From Isohypsibius dastychi (taxonomy: Eukaryota > Tardigrada > Eutardigrada > Parachela > Isohypsibiidae), in the NCBI GenBank assembly GCA_034696485.1, contig JAQIWT010000088.1, positions 1 to 37,507 of the forward strand: a DNA stretch of 37,507 bases. Reading direction: 5' to 3'. Position 1 is the stretch's first letter, and each line of letters begins with the position of its first letter. The position numbers and the translations under genes are program-made. The notes under the pieces were generated by a model that searched no databases, was not told the DNA's origin, and saw only the letters and a list, made by a program, of their open reading frames with translations. Positions 22,001 through 33,798 of the stretch are shown one piece after another.

Positions 22001-25000
22001 CTGGTCGATTGACTGTCAAGTCTTTGCTTAAAGCATGTTAATCTTGGAGAATTTTCGGAATTACCGCCGATTAAAGCGGAAACGGATGCAGTCGTGCATA
22101 ATACACATACCATAGTTCGCGATACAGTGTTTGTTGTTAATGTGAAAGAATGCATGCATGCCCACCCAGAAATGCAGATATTACACTTTTTCTAGGCTAA
22201 TCGATGTACTGTTTCCTTTATTTATGCAGAATAGAATTGATTGGTTTTTTGAAGCATGTACGATGACGAAATGGTTAGGTTGTATTAGGTGTTTTTAATC
22301 AATAGTGAGATATTGCGTCTGAAATTAATATTTTATACCCCGTGTGTTATTCAAATATTCTAATCCATGCGATTTCTTCTTACAGAAATGTCTTCAGTTC
22401 CCTCCAACAACCGGAATTTGGGAGGTCAAGCAAAAGCTGTTCGCAACCTTGCCCAAGGTAGGAAGTGCCTTTTAAGTGATAATGGCATCAAAGCACTAAA
22501 CCAAATTATTTGCCTTCCGGAACTGAATGAAAAGTTGTCTGATCGGGTTTTTTTAGTACAAGTTTAGCTCGTTGCATGTGTGAGCGTGTCTGTGGCGATA
22601 TTGTGGCTGTAGGTAACATCTGGCACAGCCCTAATGAGCAAAAACACGAAGAAAACAAGGAGAGTTGACGCCTTTATCAGATGCGCAAGAGCGCATATAA
22701 GACTCGGAATGCGCTAATCCGGCTCTTGTTTTAATAAGATTAGAAAGGCAATAATAATGACCAAGCCAAGAAAACATACTTGTTGCAAGTGATAATAGGC
22801 CCATCTTAGGAAAAATCAGCATGAGAATGAGCTCGCTGTTCTAGATGCGAGCAATAAACGAGAACATTCCCACGATTACAGCTCATTTTCCTAGACGGAA
22901 GCCTGTTTAGAGTCGCGAAGCTGAACAGAAAAAGAAAAATATTTCAGGTGTGAGAAACCAGCTCTCCGCTCAGGTTCACGTAGAACTGACGATCCGTAAT
23001 CAACATTTGTCGTTCGAAGCCACTGTTCGGATCAGGTTTTTTGATTTTTCAAAAAATGAAGAGAGATTTGCCCGAGTGGGCTTGATTTAGCTTTGTGTAC
23101 GAAACTTGTTACGGTCTTTACTTTTTGAAAAAGCGTCATGTGCTCTTGTTGAAGTTCTCTTTTCATGTCATTTCTTCCACGAAGGGATTTATTGGAATAC
23201 TAGCGCGATTCATTCATTTACCTGTAATTCGACCTTGACACGGTAATATTAGAATACTGCTTCAGAATAGACCACTCTAACTTTAATCACTAACGTGCGT
23301 ATCAATATCGTACTTGATTGTTTTATTTTTTTGTTGAAACCCACTGTTTTCATTCAGTTATTTTTCTTTATAAATTAAACCACTTAACTGATTACCGGTG
23401 ATTTCAAATTTTTGTTTGCAAAAATTTGTTTGCAGACTGTAAAGTAGATCTCAACGCTGGCATTATATTAGGAATAACGACTGTTTTTTTCGAAAGTAAC
23501 AACTTGAGTTGAGTACGGTAAATCAATCTGTTGGAAATGCTGACGTGGTTAGGTTACGTTCTTAAATGTTTACCGCGTATTTATCGATGATGAAGGCTAA
23601 TCATAGAGATGGATTTGAAATATCTTTGTTGATCCGCCTTTAGGCTGAAGTTTCGTTTTCAGGAGGTAGATTGGAAAGTTTTGTTTGCAGCTTTCTCCAT
23701 CGACCAAACACAAACTACGCAAAGCATATTCTATTAGGGCAAAACTGATTGCATGTCTCCTGTCCGATAATTGACACACTTTTACGCCGATGAGTTTTGC
23801 GGTTATTTTTTGACCTTCTGCATTTCAAAAGGTGACGCTGTTTGGAAGAAGTTTGCTTGAGTTTTTAATTATATCTCACGCTGTGCTGTTAACATCGACC
23901 TAATGGCAAAAACTGAACAGACATTTATAAACATCAATCAAAGTGGTTACTTTTCGTGACGGCAGTAGTTTTTTATTGAGAGCAGTTGAAAATTTCACGC
24001 AGTGTGGACATATTTTATGGTGAAAAATGGCCATGCTCCTAATTAACCGTTCCATCTTTATTTTTAGGAGCTCAAAGACAGCGCAAATTACGGCTTATTT
24101 TGTCCGCCTTATAACGGACGTGCCGGCAAGTTTTTGGATGATGAGCGGACTCTCCATGATTATCCGCTCCCGGGAAACGTGGGCTATCTCGAGGTAAGCT
24201 TGACTGGTACCCCCCACTCCTTTCTCATCACTAAAAAATGCCGGACAGTGATGAATTTGTCAGTTTCTATCATCATACGACGTTTGCCCGATTCGATTAC
24301 GAGTTTTCAGTACACTGGCCGTTCGTTCATCGCTCTCTTCTCTTTTTTGAAAAGTTGATTTTTCCCGACCAACTGCCACACTCAACTGATGGAGAAATAT
24401 CGATGTTTGATTTGTTTGAAGAAGAAAAGCGAATAAATAAATGAATGATGCAAATTTGAGCTTGTCACCTTATGACAAAGTGTCAGGGTAATTACAGCTC
24501 GTTTTTTTGCATTTCTCGACGTTCGAACTGCAGAGTTCACAAACTGGAACTTTTTTCTTATTTAATCGCCAAAACCTAATTCGATGAATCTAATTCAGGA
24601 ACCGAATTTGTTAAGAAAGCTTAATTGAAGCAGTTCTGCATCACCGGCACCGTTTTTGAATCGAGAGCAAAAAGTTGGTTTTACGCTCTTTTTATAACAC
24701 CATGCTCTGAAACGGTGTTATACATAAAATTAGCGTAAAATGAATTTGATCATGTCAGTTCTATTTGCAAAAGCGGAGAGTCTTTTGTTTCATAAGAAAA
24801 TACTTCTCGAGGCTCGCGTGTACTTGTCAGCTCACCTTGCTTCGGCGACCTTGATTTTATGTGCACGACCCGATGCTTCAGATGGAAAGAGATGAGATGG
24901 AAGTTGAGTAACAAAAGTGGCTTGCTATCTTAATAGGAGTGCAAGATGGTGGTTACTTGAAAGGGTGTACCTAATTTCTTCATTTCCATTGGTGAAGACA

Positions 25001-28000
25001 CTCTTCATTCTACCGTTCGTTCTTTGTGTACAATACATCTGAAGTCGGCTCAAGAAGCTCGACGATATGTTGATTGCTATATGGTGTTTTGAGATGGATT
25101 CACAACACGAACGGTATGATGATGCGTGAAGAAGAGAAGAGAGCTGAAGCGACGAAGAATAAGAACGCAAACTAGCCGCTAGCCAAATTGCGGCTTCTGT
25201 GGCTAACTGACTTGTCCGTATGACATATTTCTTCTTCTAATGGAGTTTTTTCTTTCGTTTAGCTAAAGTACAAGCGTCGAGTCTACAAGATGATGAATTT
25301 GGACGAGAAAGCGCTGAAGCAGTTACATACGAAGGTAAATAGAGACATGGAGGTCTGTTTGCGAGTTTCCGGTTGGGTAACAGGTCTTCCGGTGTTTACA
25401 GTCAAATTTACGGAAATTTATCGATTATGTGCTCAATGGACAAGCGGATAAAATAACCCGCATGTGCGGAAAAGGACTCGACCCCAACTTTCATGACTTG
25501 GATAATGGAGGTAAGAAAAGTGGGAACATGATATCGATACGCACCTGTTATGCGAAAGTCACCTTCCCCTTATCCAAATTCTATTTCGTTACATCACAAA
25601 TTCATAAAAATGATTCAAAGTTTTATGATGTAATCTAAACCTTAGAAACTTTGACTTAAATACTCAAAGTTTTTTATCCGGAAGGAATCATGTATGATTT
25701 TATAAAGGATAAATGGTTCAGCAATATTTCCGAATCGATTAGACGTTTTTTGTTTATTTCCAGAGACTCCACTGAGTTTAGCGGTCACGTTGAAGGAACC
25801 TGTGCCCGTTTTGGCTGCATTGACAAATGGTGGTGCTCATCTGGATTTCCGGGCTCTCGACGGATGTACTGCGCTTCATCGAGCTGCTCAACATAATAAC
25901 TTCAAAGCACTTCAGGTGAATAATTTTTTTCAAGCTCGGAAATTTAACGTCTTTTTGTACACATCTTTATGGTTGTTGATTTAAATTATGGGCTGTAAAA
26001 TTGTTAATTGTCGAGTAATGCCGCACCAAAGCAAATATCCAACAGGTTTCCCATTGTTAGTGTGTTTTGATAAGGTGAAAAGTATTTTGACAAGCTAACC
26101 AAATAACAGTTGATACTGTGTTTTATAACTTGCTAAATGATCTAAACATGTTTTTGCAGGGTCTGCTTCAACTCGGCTCTTCCGCAAACTACAAAGACTC
26201 GAAAGGTCTTACGCCCCTGTACTTCTCTGTCACTCACGCGCAGGATCCAAATATTTGCCAGACACTACTTTATGATTATGCGACAATTGGGTCTATGGAT
26301 AGCCAAGGGTGGCAAGAAATACACCATGTAAGCTAACTTGAAAAACTATGTGCTCCCATTTTTATTCTTATGAAACATGTATAGAGCATTAAATATGAGG
26401 AGACTGTTGTAATATACAAAGTGCAGTAACACCTGCGATTTTTTCACAGATGATTTATATGAATTATTTTCAACTCGAACCCACCGTTATGCTGTGGTTT
26501 GCAAATGAAGCCGAATATAATGATAGCTCACGTTTCTGCTTCGTACTCTATAATTATTGCACTTCACTAACTCTGTGCTAGTCAAGTATTTCGTTTTTTC
26601 AACAGGCCTGCCGTAATGGTCATGTTCGCCATTTGGAACACTTGATTTTTTACGGTGCCGATATCGATGCTCGAAACGCCACAGGTTAGAGAATAATTAT
26701 CAATCTGCCATGTGTCTGAAAACTGTGCTTTCAGGCAATACACCTCTTCATGTGTGCGCCGTGAATAGTCAGGTACTTCATTAAATAAAGCCACTCACGT
26801 ATATTCAGGTCATTTGTAAGTGGTCGGTCTCTAACCGTATCTTCTTTGTTGAATCTTTTAGGAGAGTTGTGCAAGAGTACTCTTATTTCGAGGAGCTGAC
26901 AAGAACGCAAAAAACTACGCTAATCAAACGGCGTATCACGTTGCCATTATTGGGGGAGCCATTGAATTAGCCGAAGTTATCAAGAGACACCTTTCAAAAG
27001 ATATTGGTGAGTAAAAACAATCAGCTTTAATTCAAGTGAATAAAATTAATAGGTTTTTTTTTAGTGCCACTTCGGGAGAAACCAAATTACAATCCACGTC
27101 GTCGTCCGCGTAGCCGAAGTCCAGGCAGTATAATCAGTCGAACCAACAGCGTCAGCCGGCTCGCCTCTCGTTCTCCGTCCATGTCTAATGGTCCAATGGC
27201 CAGCCCATCGCCGTCCAGCCGCAGCTACATGATGTTCTCAACAACCGGAAGTGTATCCAGTAACGGAAGTAATTGTGAGAATTCCCATCCGGGTGAAGAT
27301 TGTTCGACTTCTGGGGTAGTCACCGATAAGAGCTCATGCAGCGATGAAAGCACCTGCGCCACAACGACCCGCCGTCCTCCTCATTCGCATTCAGCTGGCC
27401 ACATTTCACGCGCCAGTGATCACGATGAAATCAAGTCTTACTCACGGACCGCCTACACTGAAAAGCTTCGTGGGACCGGAAACGATGGAGATGGCATGTC
27501 CGCACAAAGCGTGCCGGCAATGCAGCGAGTTGACAGTGCATTCTCCGACTCTTTGACCTCCTACTCTCGTGATGGATCTCCGGCAACAATGAGACGGGGA
27601 TTAGTTGGCTTACCGAGGACGGTGACCTTGTTACGAGGTCCTCAAGGATATGGATTTGTCTTGAGAGGATCAAAAAGTGGCAATCTCGGCATAAATCGCG
27701 ACATTCAGGTGGTCCCTGGTGACAATCCACCTGCTCTGCAATATCTCGATGAAGTTGACCGCGACGGTCCAGCTCATAATGCCGGACTGTTCGCCGGCGA
27801 TTTTCTGCTGAGCATCAATGGTGAAGATGTCCGAACTTATCCTCACGAGCGAGCTGTTAATCTGATCCGACATGCACAGCAAAGTGTGACCTTAACTGTC
27901 ATGACGCCGCCAAGAGGCACTTCACGCTCATCTGCGGGATCCACCAAGAATCGCTCTATCAACAGTACGTTCCGCAAAGGTGAGTTTCTCACGGTATCTT

Positions 28001-29862
28001 TCGTCCATTCAAATAACGGTTTTTAATTTAAGGAATGAACCCTGGCATGATCATACCTCAACCCCCAAGGAGAGACCCCAAGACTTCCCTGACTATTGGA
28101 CCAGGGCGATCCAAGTCTTATATTGGATTAAATGATATCGGTACACATAATTTCATAAGCTCCAATAAGTCGATCTTACTGTGTTTTCGTCTCACAGGAT
28201 CGTATGACACGATCACGAACGAGAATGTAAAGATCGCGTCCATTCGACCTCGTCCAGTTTCCAAAAGAATAACAGCCAGTGAAATTGAAGACCTCCTCGT
28301 ACGCCAAGGCAGTGCCCAACAAAACAGCAACTGCAATACCCTTTCGTCATTCATACCTGCTTCCAAACCGGAAGGCTCTATAGGAAGCAGTTCGTCTCGG
28401 GTGTTCAGCAGTGTGGCTCATATGAAACGACAACGTGCAGCATTGCAACAGCAGCGTCGAAGAACAGATGTCGTGCCAAATGCTCTGCTTCATAAAGATT
28501 ACCACAGCACGCCCGATTTATCTGCCGAAAACATTGATCTGGAACCGGAACCAGAAGAAGTTGAGGAGCTCTATAGTGATACCGCGTTTGGACCAACTGG
28601 CATTTACCAAAACGCCAGAGTCGTTCCTGTTCAGAACAACTGCCGAAGTTTACCCACAACACCACAAAACCCTACCTATTCAAGACCTATGATACCCGCG
28701 TCTTCCGCCAAACCGCCAATGCTTTCAACTCGCCAAGTGACCTATCCAGAAATTCACACCACCACGTTGCAGCACAGAGCACCACCGATTAAGCCGAGTA
28801 TGAGTCTAGACGAGCGGACTTATGCGACTTTGAGCTCCCAGAACACATTACCTCATCATCCCAAAGCAAAAGAAGCGGTCATCTACGCCGCACCGGATGA
28901 CCCCGAACCAGACTACTTCAGTGATGACGATCGATTGTCGTACGGTTCAACCGGAAAGACACCCTCCAAACCCCCACCAGCTGCACTTCCTCCTGCAAAT
29001 ACAAAACAACCGGTAGTACAAAGGATGACATCGATGCCACCTCCCCCTCCTCCCCCGCCAGCACCCACGAGCGGCGCAGTGGAGAGCAATTCGTTCGCCT
29101 CAGCGATTGCCAAAGCCGCTCAAGCTCGTCGTGTCAGTGTCGAAAATGGAGCCGCGGAGACCTCCGTGGCACCACTTCTCAAACCAGTCAGTCTGCTTCC
29201 GGTTGCACCAGCAGAGCCCAAAAAAGATGACTTTCAATCCGAACTGGCACGTGCTCTGCAGCGGAGAAGTAACGAGCGCGACGTGGAGGCTGTTATTTCA
29301 GAACGAAGGAACAGCAGCACCGATGTCGACACGTTCAACCTTAGAGATCCGACCGAGAACCTCTCAACTGTCAAAGATCGTATCAGCTTCCTAGAACGGC
29401 AGGCTGTGTTGGGCCCGCGTATCGTCCGTCTGTCCGGCATCACTACGGACCAGTCTTCCACAGATGCTGACCAATCGAACATCCCCAACTCAAATGTCAC
29501 TGTGACGATCCGATCGGGTATCCAATATCGGCCGGCGTTAAGTTTAACGGAAATTGATGAAGGCACGGCTAATCGATTCGGCGTTCGGAATACATTACCG
29601 GGGACCTATGATCCTCATGATTCGGCATCGATTAATTCACAGTCTTCCGCATCGACCTTTTCTTCCGGTTACGAATCTCCTACATTGAAATACGGTTCAG
29701 CTGGTGATCATTCATGGAGTCGGGTGCTCACGCCTCATCAGCCGCAAACCAAATTAACAAAATGTAACAACATGAATGATAACATTTGTTTGTGAAACTA
29801 ATTACTTTTTTCTCAACACAGCGTTCGAGCCAGTTGTTGCACCACCCCCTGAATTCTGCTAA
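19022..29862 (+). CDS. SHANK: Shank postsynaptic scaffold protein (no SH3, no SAM)
   Basis: Shank scaffolds link receptors, Homer and actin at synapses and other junctions. Exons: 19022-19177, 22386-22457, 24068-24193, 25263-25334, 25402-25510, 25764-25915, 26160-26327, 26606-26684, 26735-26772, 26862-27006, 27065-27979, 28033-28140, 28198-29763 and 29822-29862. All phases close, giving 1248 residues. The ubiquitin-like SPN region covers ~36-140 (FIRIFVSEF; NYGLFCPPYNGRAGKF; LKYKRRVYK). Ankyrin repeats cover ~150-370 (GLDPNFHD, GGAHLDFRALDG, ANYKDSKGLTPLY, HLEHLIFYGADI, SCARVLLFRGA). VPLREKPNYNPRRR follows, as in other Shanks. The PDZ domain is ~557-655 with GYGF carboxylate loop. No SH3 lies between ankyrin repeats and PDZ. 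The disordered tail has a P8 run (~994) and ends APPPEFC. Reading through the last intron instead gives a stop at 29795. No SAM domain is present in either form. Confidence 0.93.
19178..22385 (+). other. Shank intron 1, 3.2 kb
   Basis: Donor CCAG|GTGAGT and acceptor TTCTTCTTACAG. It splits the SPN region between FIRIFVSEFNVQ and KCLQFPPTTG. It is more than fifty times the typical intron length in this window. I see no nested gene; several ORFs of 60-110 codons lack similarity or splice signals. It may carry enhancers or a second promoter. Confidence 0.7.
22458..24067 (+). other. Shank intron 2, 1.6 kb
   Basis: Donor CAAG|GTAGGA and acceptor CTTTATTTTTAG. The exon before it is only 72 nt (22386-22457). 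No coding content is recognised. At about 23411-23436 the word TTTGTTTGCA occurs twice in near-tandem, a small local duplication. Confidence 0.65.
24194..25262 (+). other. Shank intron 3, 1.07 kb
   Basis: Donor GAG|GTAAGC and acceptor TTTCTTTCGTTTAG. It lies between PLPGNVGYLE and LKYKRRVYK. An ORF at 24238-24444 is open but has no family support and no matching splice sites. Nothing else was identified. Confidence 0.65.
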
Positions 29863-30288
29863 CCTCACGGGAAACTTTTGTTTCACGCGCTGTCTGAAGC
29901 CGTGAACTTACTAATGTGATATCAGCAATCTTGAATGTCAGATGCAGCTTCCCGGATGACAGGCTCGACTTCGCCACCGAAAGAGATTTAATTATGGTTT
30001 TGAGTGTTTGTTAGTTATATTCATTTTATCTCAGTATTCTTGCTGAGGGTCCATTTTTCACTGATTTTTTGGAGGTCATTGCCGTTCTGTTGAAATGATA
30101 ACTTCCGGCCTTTGTTCCACATAAACGTTTTGATGCTGATAAAACTGCAATAATTTACAAAAAGGGTCTCAAAAACATATGTAGATACTAGAAACAAGCC
30201 TTTCTCTTGGAAAACTGAAATGACTTGTCAGTAACGAGATATGAACCAGCCTTTCCAAAGGCTTTGATAAAGGCTTCTGTTGTACGTA
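29863..30288. other. Convergent spacer, Shank and SLC30A9 3' ends
   Basis: A 426-nt spacer between two convergent stop codons, so both 3' UTRs must fit or overlap here. No canonical AATAAA was found on the plus strand. On the minus strand ATTAAA (TTTAAT on + near 29987) is a variant candidate for SLC30A9. A small hairpin AGCCTTT-CC-AAAGGCT lies at about 30248-30263. Confidence 0.5.
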
Positions 30289-32850
30289 TCACAGAACTTC
30301 AAGGTCCACGTGCCGAACCTCCGGATATTTTTTCTGTAGAATCAAAAACGTTGATTCAACGCCTTGTCAGTCTGGCAAAAAAACATACCTTCAAATTCGC
30401 TTCTATTCTGTCAACTTCCGATCCGAGGAGATCAACGATGTTTTCACCATGTTTTGTCATGAATGATTCCATCCCCTCTATCGTCTTGATATTCTGTGCT
30501 TCCTACAGATATTAAAGTTGTATTTCAGAACGGCAAACTTCGAAAGACCTTTCCGTTGAAGTCCATTTTCAATAAATTCCTCACCTCCATCATCGTTTCT
30601 AAATCTTGCTTATCGAGGTACGAGCGCGTCAACTGCCGCCCATCGAAATCAATTTCCGCCTTGTACCGGATATTCATCCCACCAAGATCAATAGCTTTAA
30701 CATCGTAAACCGACCTGAAGAACAGCCTCTAGTACAGATACTGCTTACACTGACATTGTTTATTCAGTACCTGACCATCACATCACTTTCAAGAACCTGG
30801 GTCATCTGTTGCTGAATATCAAGAGGAATCGATCTGTAAAAAATTTAATCGGTAAGGATAATATTTAAGAATGGTTGGAAAGGTCACAAACACAATCCCG
30901 GAATCATACCTGCCAACCAGGGCGATCGTATTCGTATAAATAATAAAAGATGCAACCACACCCAAAACCCCACCGATACACAGTGATCCAATAACATCGG
31001 GCAGGTGGCTGTTATAATACGTTGTGAGACCCATCGAAACACCGGCAATGCCCACACCCGCTACCGCAGCTATATCTTCCAATAAAACTACATTGACACT
31101 GGGATCCTGTCCTTGCAAAACGTATCTCCAAACAGAGATATTCTGCACATGTGCTTGTTTCCGAAGTTGACTGAGGGCAACCATTAAGGTACCTGATGTC
31201 AAAAAATCAATTTCTATAACCCACAAAGTTACCAAGACACTTTACCTCCTTCAGAAAGCAGTGACCCTCCAAGGACAAAGAAAGCCTAAAACAAAACATG
31301 TAAATGACTGAGCGAGCAGACATGAAGAAATAGCTTGTACTCACCCAATACAAAGTTCCCGGGGGAGATGGGTTGAGTAACCCAGTAACCCTGAACAGAA
31401 GTTACCATGTACCAATTCACGTAAATCGTTTGTGACCTTTCATACCCATGGTAAACCGACAATCCAAAACCGAAGAAGAATATACCAAGTCCGCTTACGA
31501 GTGACGAGACGTAGCGAATACTGGAATAACCATACCTAGAGAGAGAAAATGCAAAGTTATGTGGCAACAAACTTGAAGGGGATGAAACTTACGGATGAAG
31601 TTTGTCGGCCTTCTTGTCAGCAGCCCTCAGACCCAAGCCAAGAATGATCTAGAAAGATGTCGTCGTCGAAGCTAGGGATACCGAAACGAACTGAATTTTC
31701 GTACCTGATTGCAGGTATCCGCAAAGGAATGGACAGTTTCAGCGAACATGCTGTGTGAGCCAGTGTATAGCCAAGCCAGGAATTTGAAGAAAGTATTGGC
31801 AGCATTTCTAACCAGAACATTTGATAACCGGTACATACAATACACGGAATCTTAATTACATTACGATGGCTGAGTAAACTACGCGCTTTGAGCCTTTTAG
31901 CATTTCCGACTACAATAGAACACGTTAACCAATTACATCAATAATTAACATAAGTAGAATAATTCCGTGGAAAAACATACCTGGAAAGCATCCCGGTCTA
32001 CTTGCTGAGCATCGGTTCCCTTGCCTCTTGCAATATCACGGAGTAATCTTTTAACATTTGAAACCTCTGCAACCACATAATTCGTCTAAGAAATCGGAAC
32101 AGAGTAAAGAGCTGAATACTTACGCAGATTATATTCCACTTCCTGTTCTCTCCTTTTCCTTTTCTCCCGCTTCAAGGCCTCTAGACTTCCCCAAACTTCA
32201 ATAGCTCTGAATTTCAAACCAACGGTAAAATCAAGAACTTCGGACATGAATTGATGCAAAAAACCTCTGTTCCACGTCTTTCCGGAGATAAACGGTGAGA
32301 GGAGGCGAGTCCGTCACTGGACTCCGTTTAGTGGTTTTCCTCAAAGATTCAAGATCCCTAAAAGAATTCGTTTACAACACGCATCAATGAGAACTTTGAA
32401 GTAGTTACTGTGGCTTTAAGAGGTAATCGTTCATCGCCCGAACAGCGGGAATATAAATATTTTCCGTGTATTCTTGGCTGTAATCAATCGGAGTCCGACG
32501 TTTCAACTTGACATCCAACGCCGATTTTTCTCTATTTGACACGGGAATATCTTTGACAGTTTTGTCGCCGTCACCAATAATGGAACGTTTTGAAATAATC
32601 CATTGAAAATGCACCGGACAAGTAAACACTGGGACGGGCCGAAACAGTCCTCCATGCGTGGAACGATAGTTCTCTACAAAAAAAAACGATAATGAAATTC
32701 ATCGATATAAACTGAGCAATAATTATTCAGCGTAAAATCACAGCTGTTATAAAACTCACCAAAAACGTTGTTCAAATTCCGACAGTAGCTTGCATTCCGA
32801 CGAAAAATAGTGCCACCAGAAGTCCAAAACAGCGAGAAACTGAGAGGCAT
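30289..32850 (-). CDS. SLC30A9: Mitochondrial zinc transporter SLC30A9 (CDF family)
   Basis: SLC30A9 is a cation-diffusion-facilitator protein that removes zinc from mitochondria. Sixteen exons close in phase: 32850-32760, 32673-32409, 32357-32265, 32206-32124, 32066-31981, 31909-31860, 31807-31705, 31648-31593, 31535-31446, 31390-31345, 31285-31246, 31192-30910, 30833-30771, 30714-30585, 30502-30389 and 30333-30289. The product is 545 residues (human about 568). The N-terminus is basic and Ser-rich, like a presequence. A soluble domain follows (NIYIPAVRAMNDYLLKP; TVYLRKDVEQRAIEVWGS). The transmembrane domain runs from about 215 to 430. The zinc-site pair HxxxD is H249/D253 in ETVHSFADTCNQ. 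Other family blocks are HPYGYSSIRYV, VNVVLLEDIAAV and FIIYTNTIALVGRSIP. The C-terminal cytoplasmic-fold region ends KKYPEVRHVDLEVL, as in vertebrate proteins. An acceptor-like TTTTTGTTCCTGTTGAG ends at 32879, 28 nt before the ATG. Confidence 0.95.
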
Positions 32851-33798
32851 AATAAAGCTTCACGGCCCGAAAGCTCGTCTCAACAGGAACAAAAACAATG
32901 TGGAAGACGATTCATTTCCCAGATCAAGATTCGTCAGTTTTTTTGCCTGAGTGACTGCAGATAGATCTTGAGCAAGAGCGAAGATCTTGATCCCATGTCA
33001 ATAATCAACAGACACTTCAGCTACAAATCGTCTCAGAACGATTTGCAATTTGAGGTTCCCGAACTTTGTAGCTCCAAAAAGGATTAAACACGATCTTCAG
33101 TGCAGAATGCAGATGGCACCCAGAATGTATTTCTAATGGGTTTCCTTCCAGTTAACAAAAATACTCATGTGAACCGACGTGAAGCAATGTCAGATTCAGG
33201 TCCAAACTGGCAGTACGCTGATGTGGGATGAAATTGGAAGGTTGGTTGGTCAAGGAACTTAACATAATTCAACCAGAACTTTCGAATAATTGAATTTTAG
33301 CTGTAACTGTGTGGCAGTGAGAATGTGAGCAAGACGAGACCACAACAAACCCAACGCAACAATTTGGTATCTTGTAATCGGTAATGGAATTGAGGACTAG
33401 ATACCTTACTCGAGCACTGGACATGGTTTTGAAAGGTCATCGCCTAGAGGAATCACAGTCAACCTGGTGGCAACTGCAACGGTGCAAAGCTTGTTGTCGT
33501 CGGACCATACCCGAAAGAATCTTCAGCCAAATGGCTACAAAAAGACGTCCATTTTCAAATACAATAAAATGTTCATTGGAAAAAGTACTGCCTCATTTTC
33601 TCTTTATCCTTTCAAGATATATATCAAATGAAGCTATAAGTGTCACGAGTAAGTCTGTTCTTCTTGCCATATCATGAAGCAACACTGAACCGAGGAAACA
33701 GAGTAACAGAAGAGAAAAACAATTTTAGCGAAGGGTCCAACGAAAGCGTCTTGACAATAAAATAAATCCCGGACAGTCTGTTCCATAAAAGTTCGGCA
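32851..33798. other. Spacer between SOD 3' end and SLC30A9 5' end
   Basis: About 950 nt on the same-strand boundary. No exon is supported; an ORF at 33384-33677 (+) lacks similarity and splice context. It should hold the SLC30A9 promoter and the SOD 3' UTR. AGATCTTGA occurs twice close together (about 32962 and 32983), a small direct repeat of unknown meaning. Confidence 0.5.
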
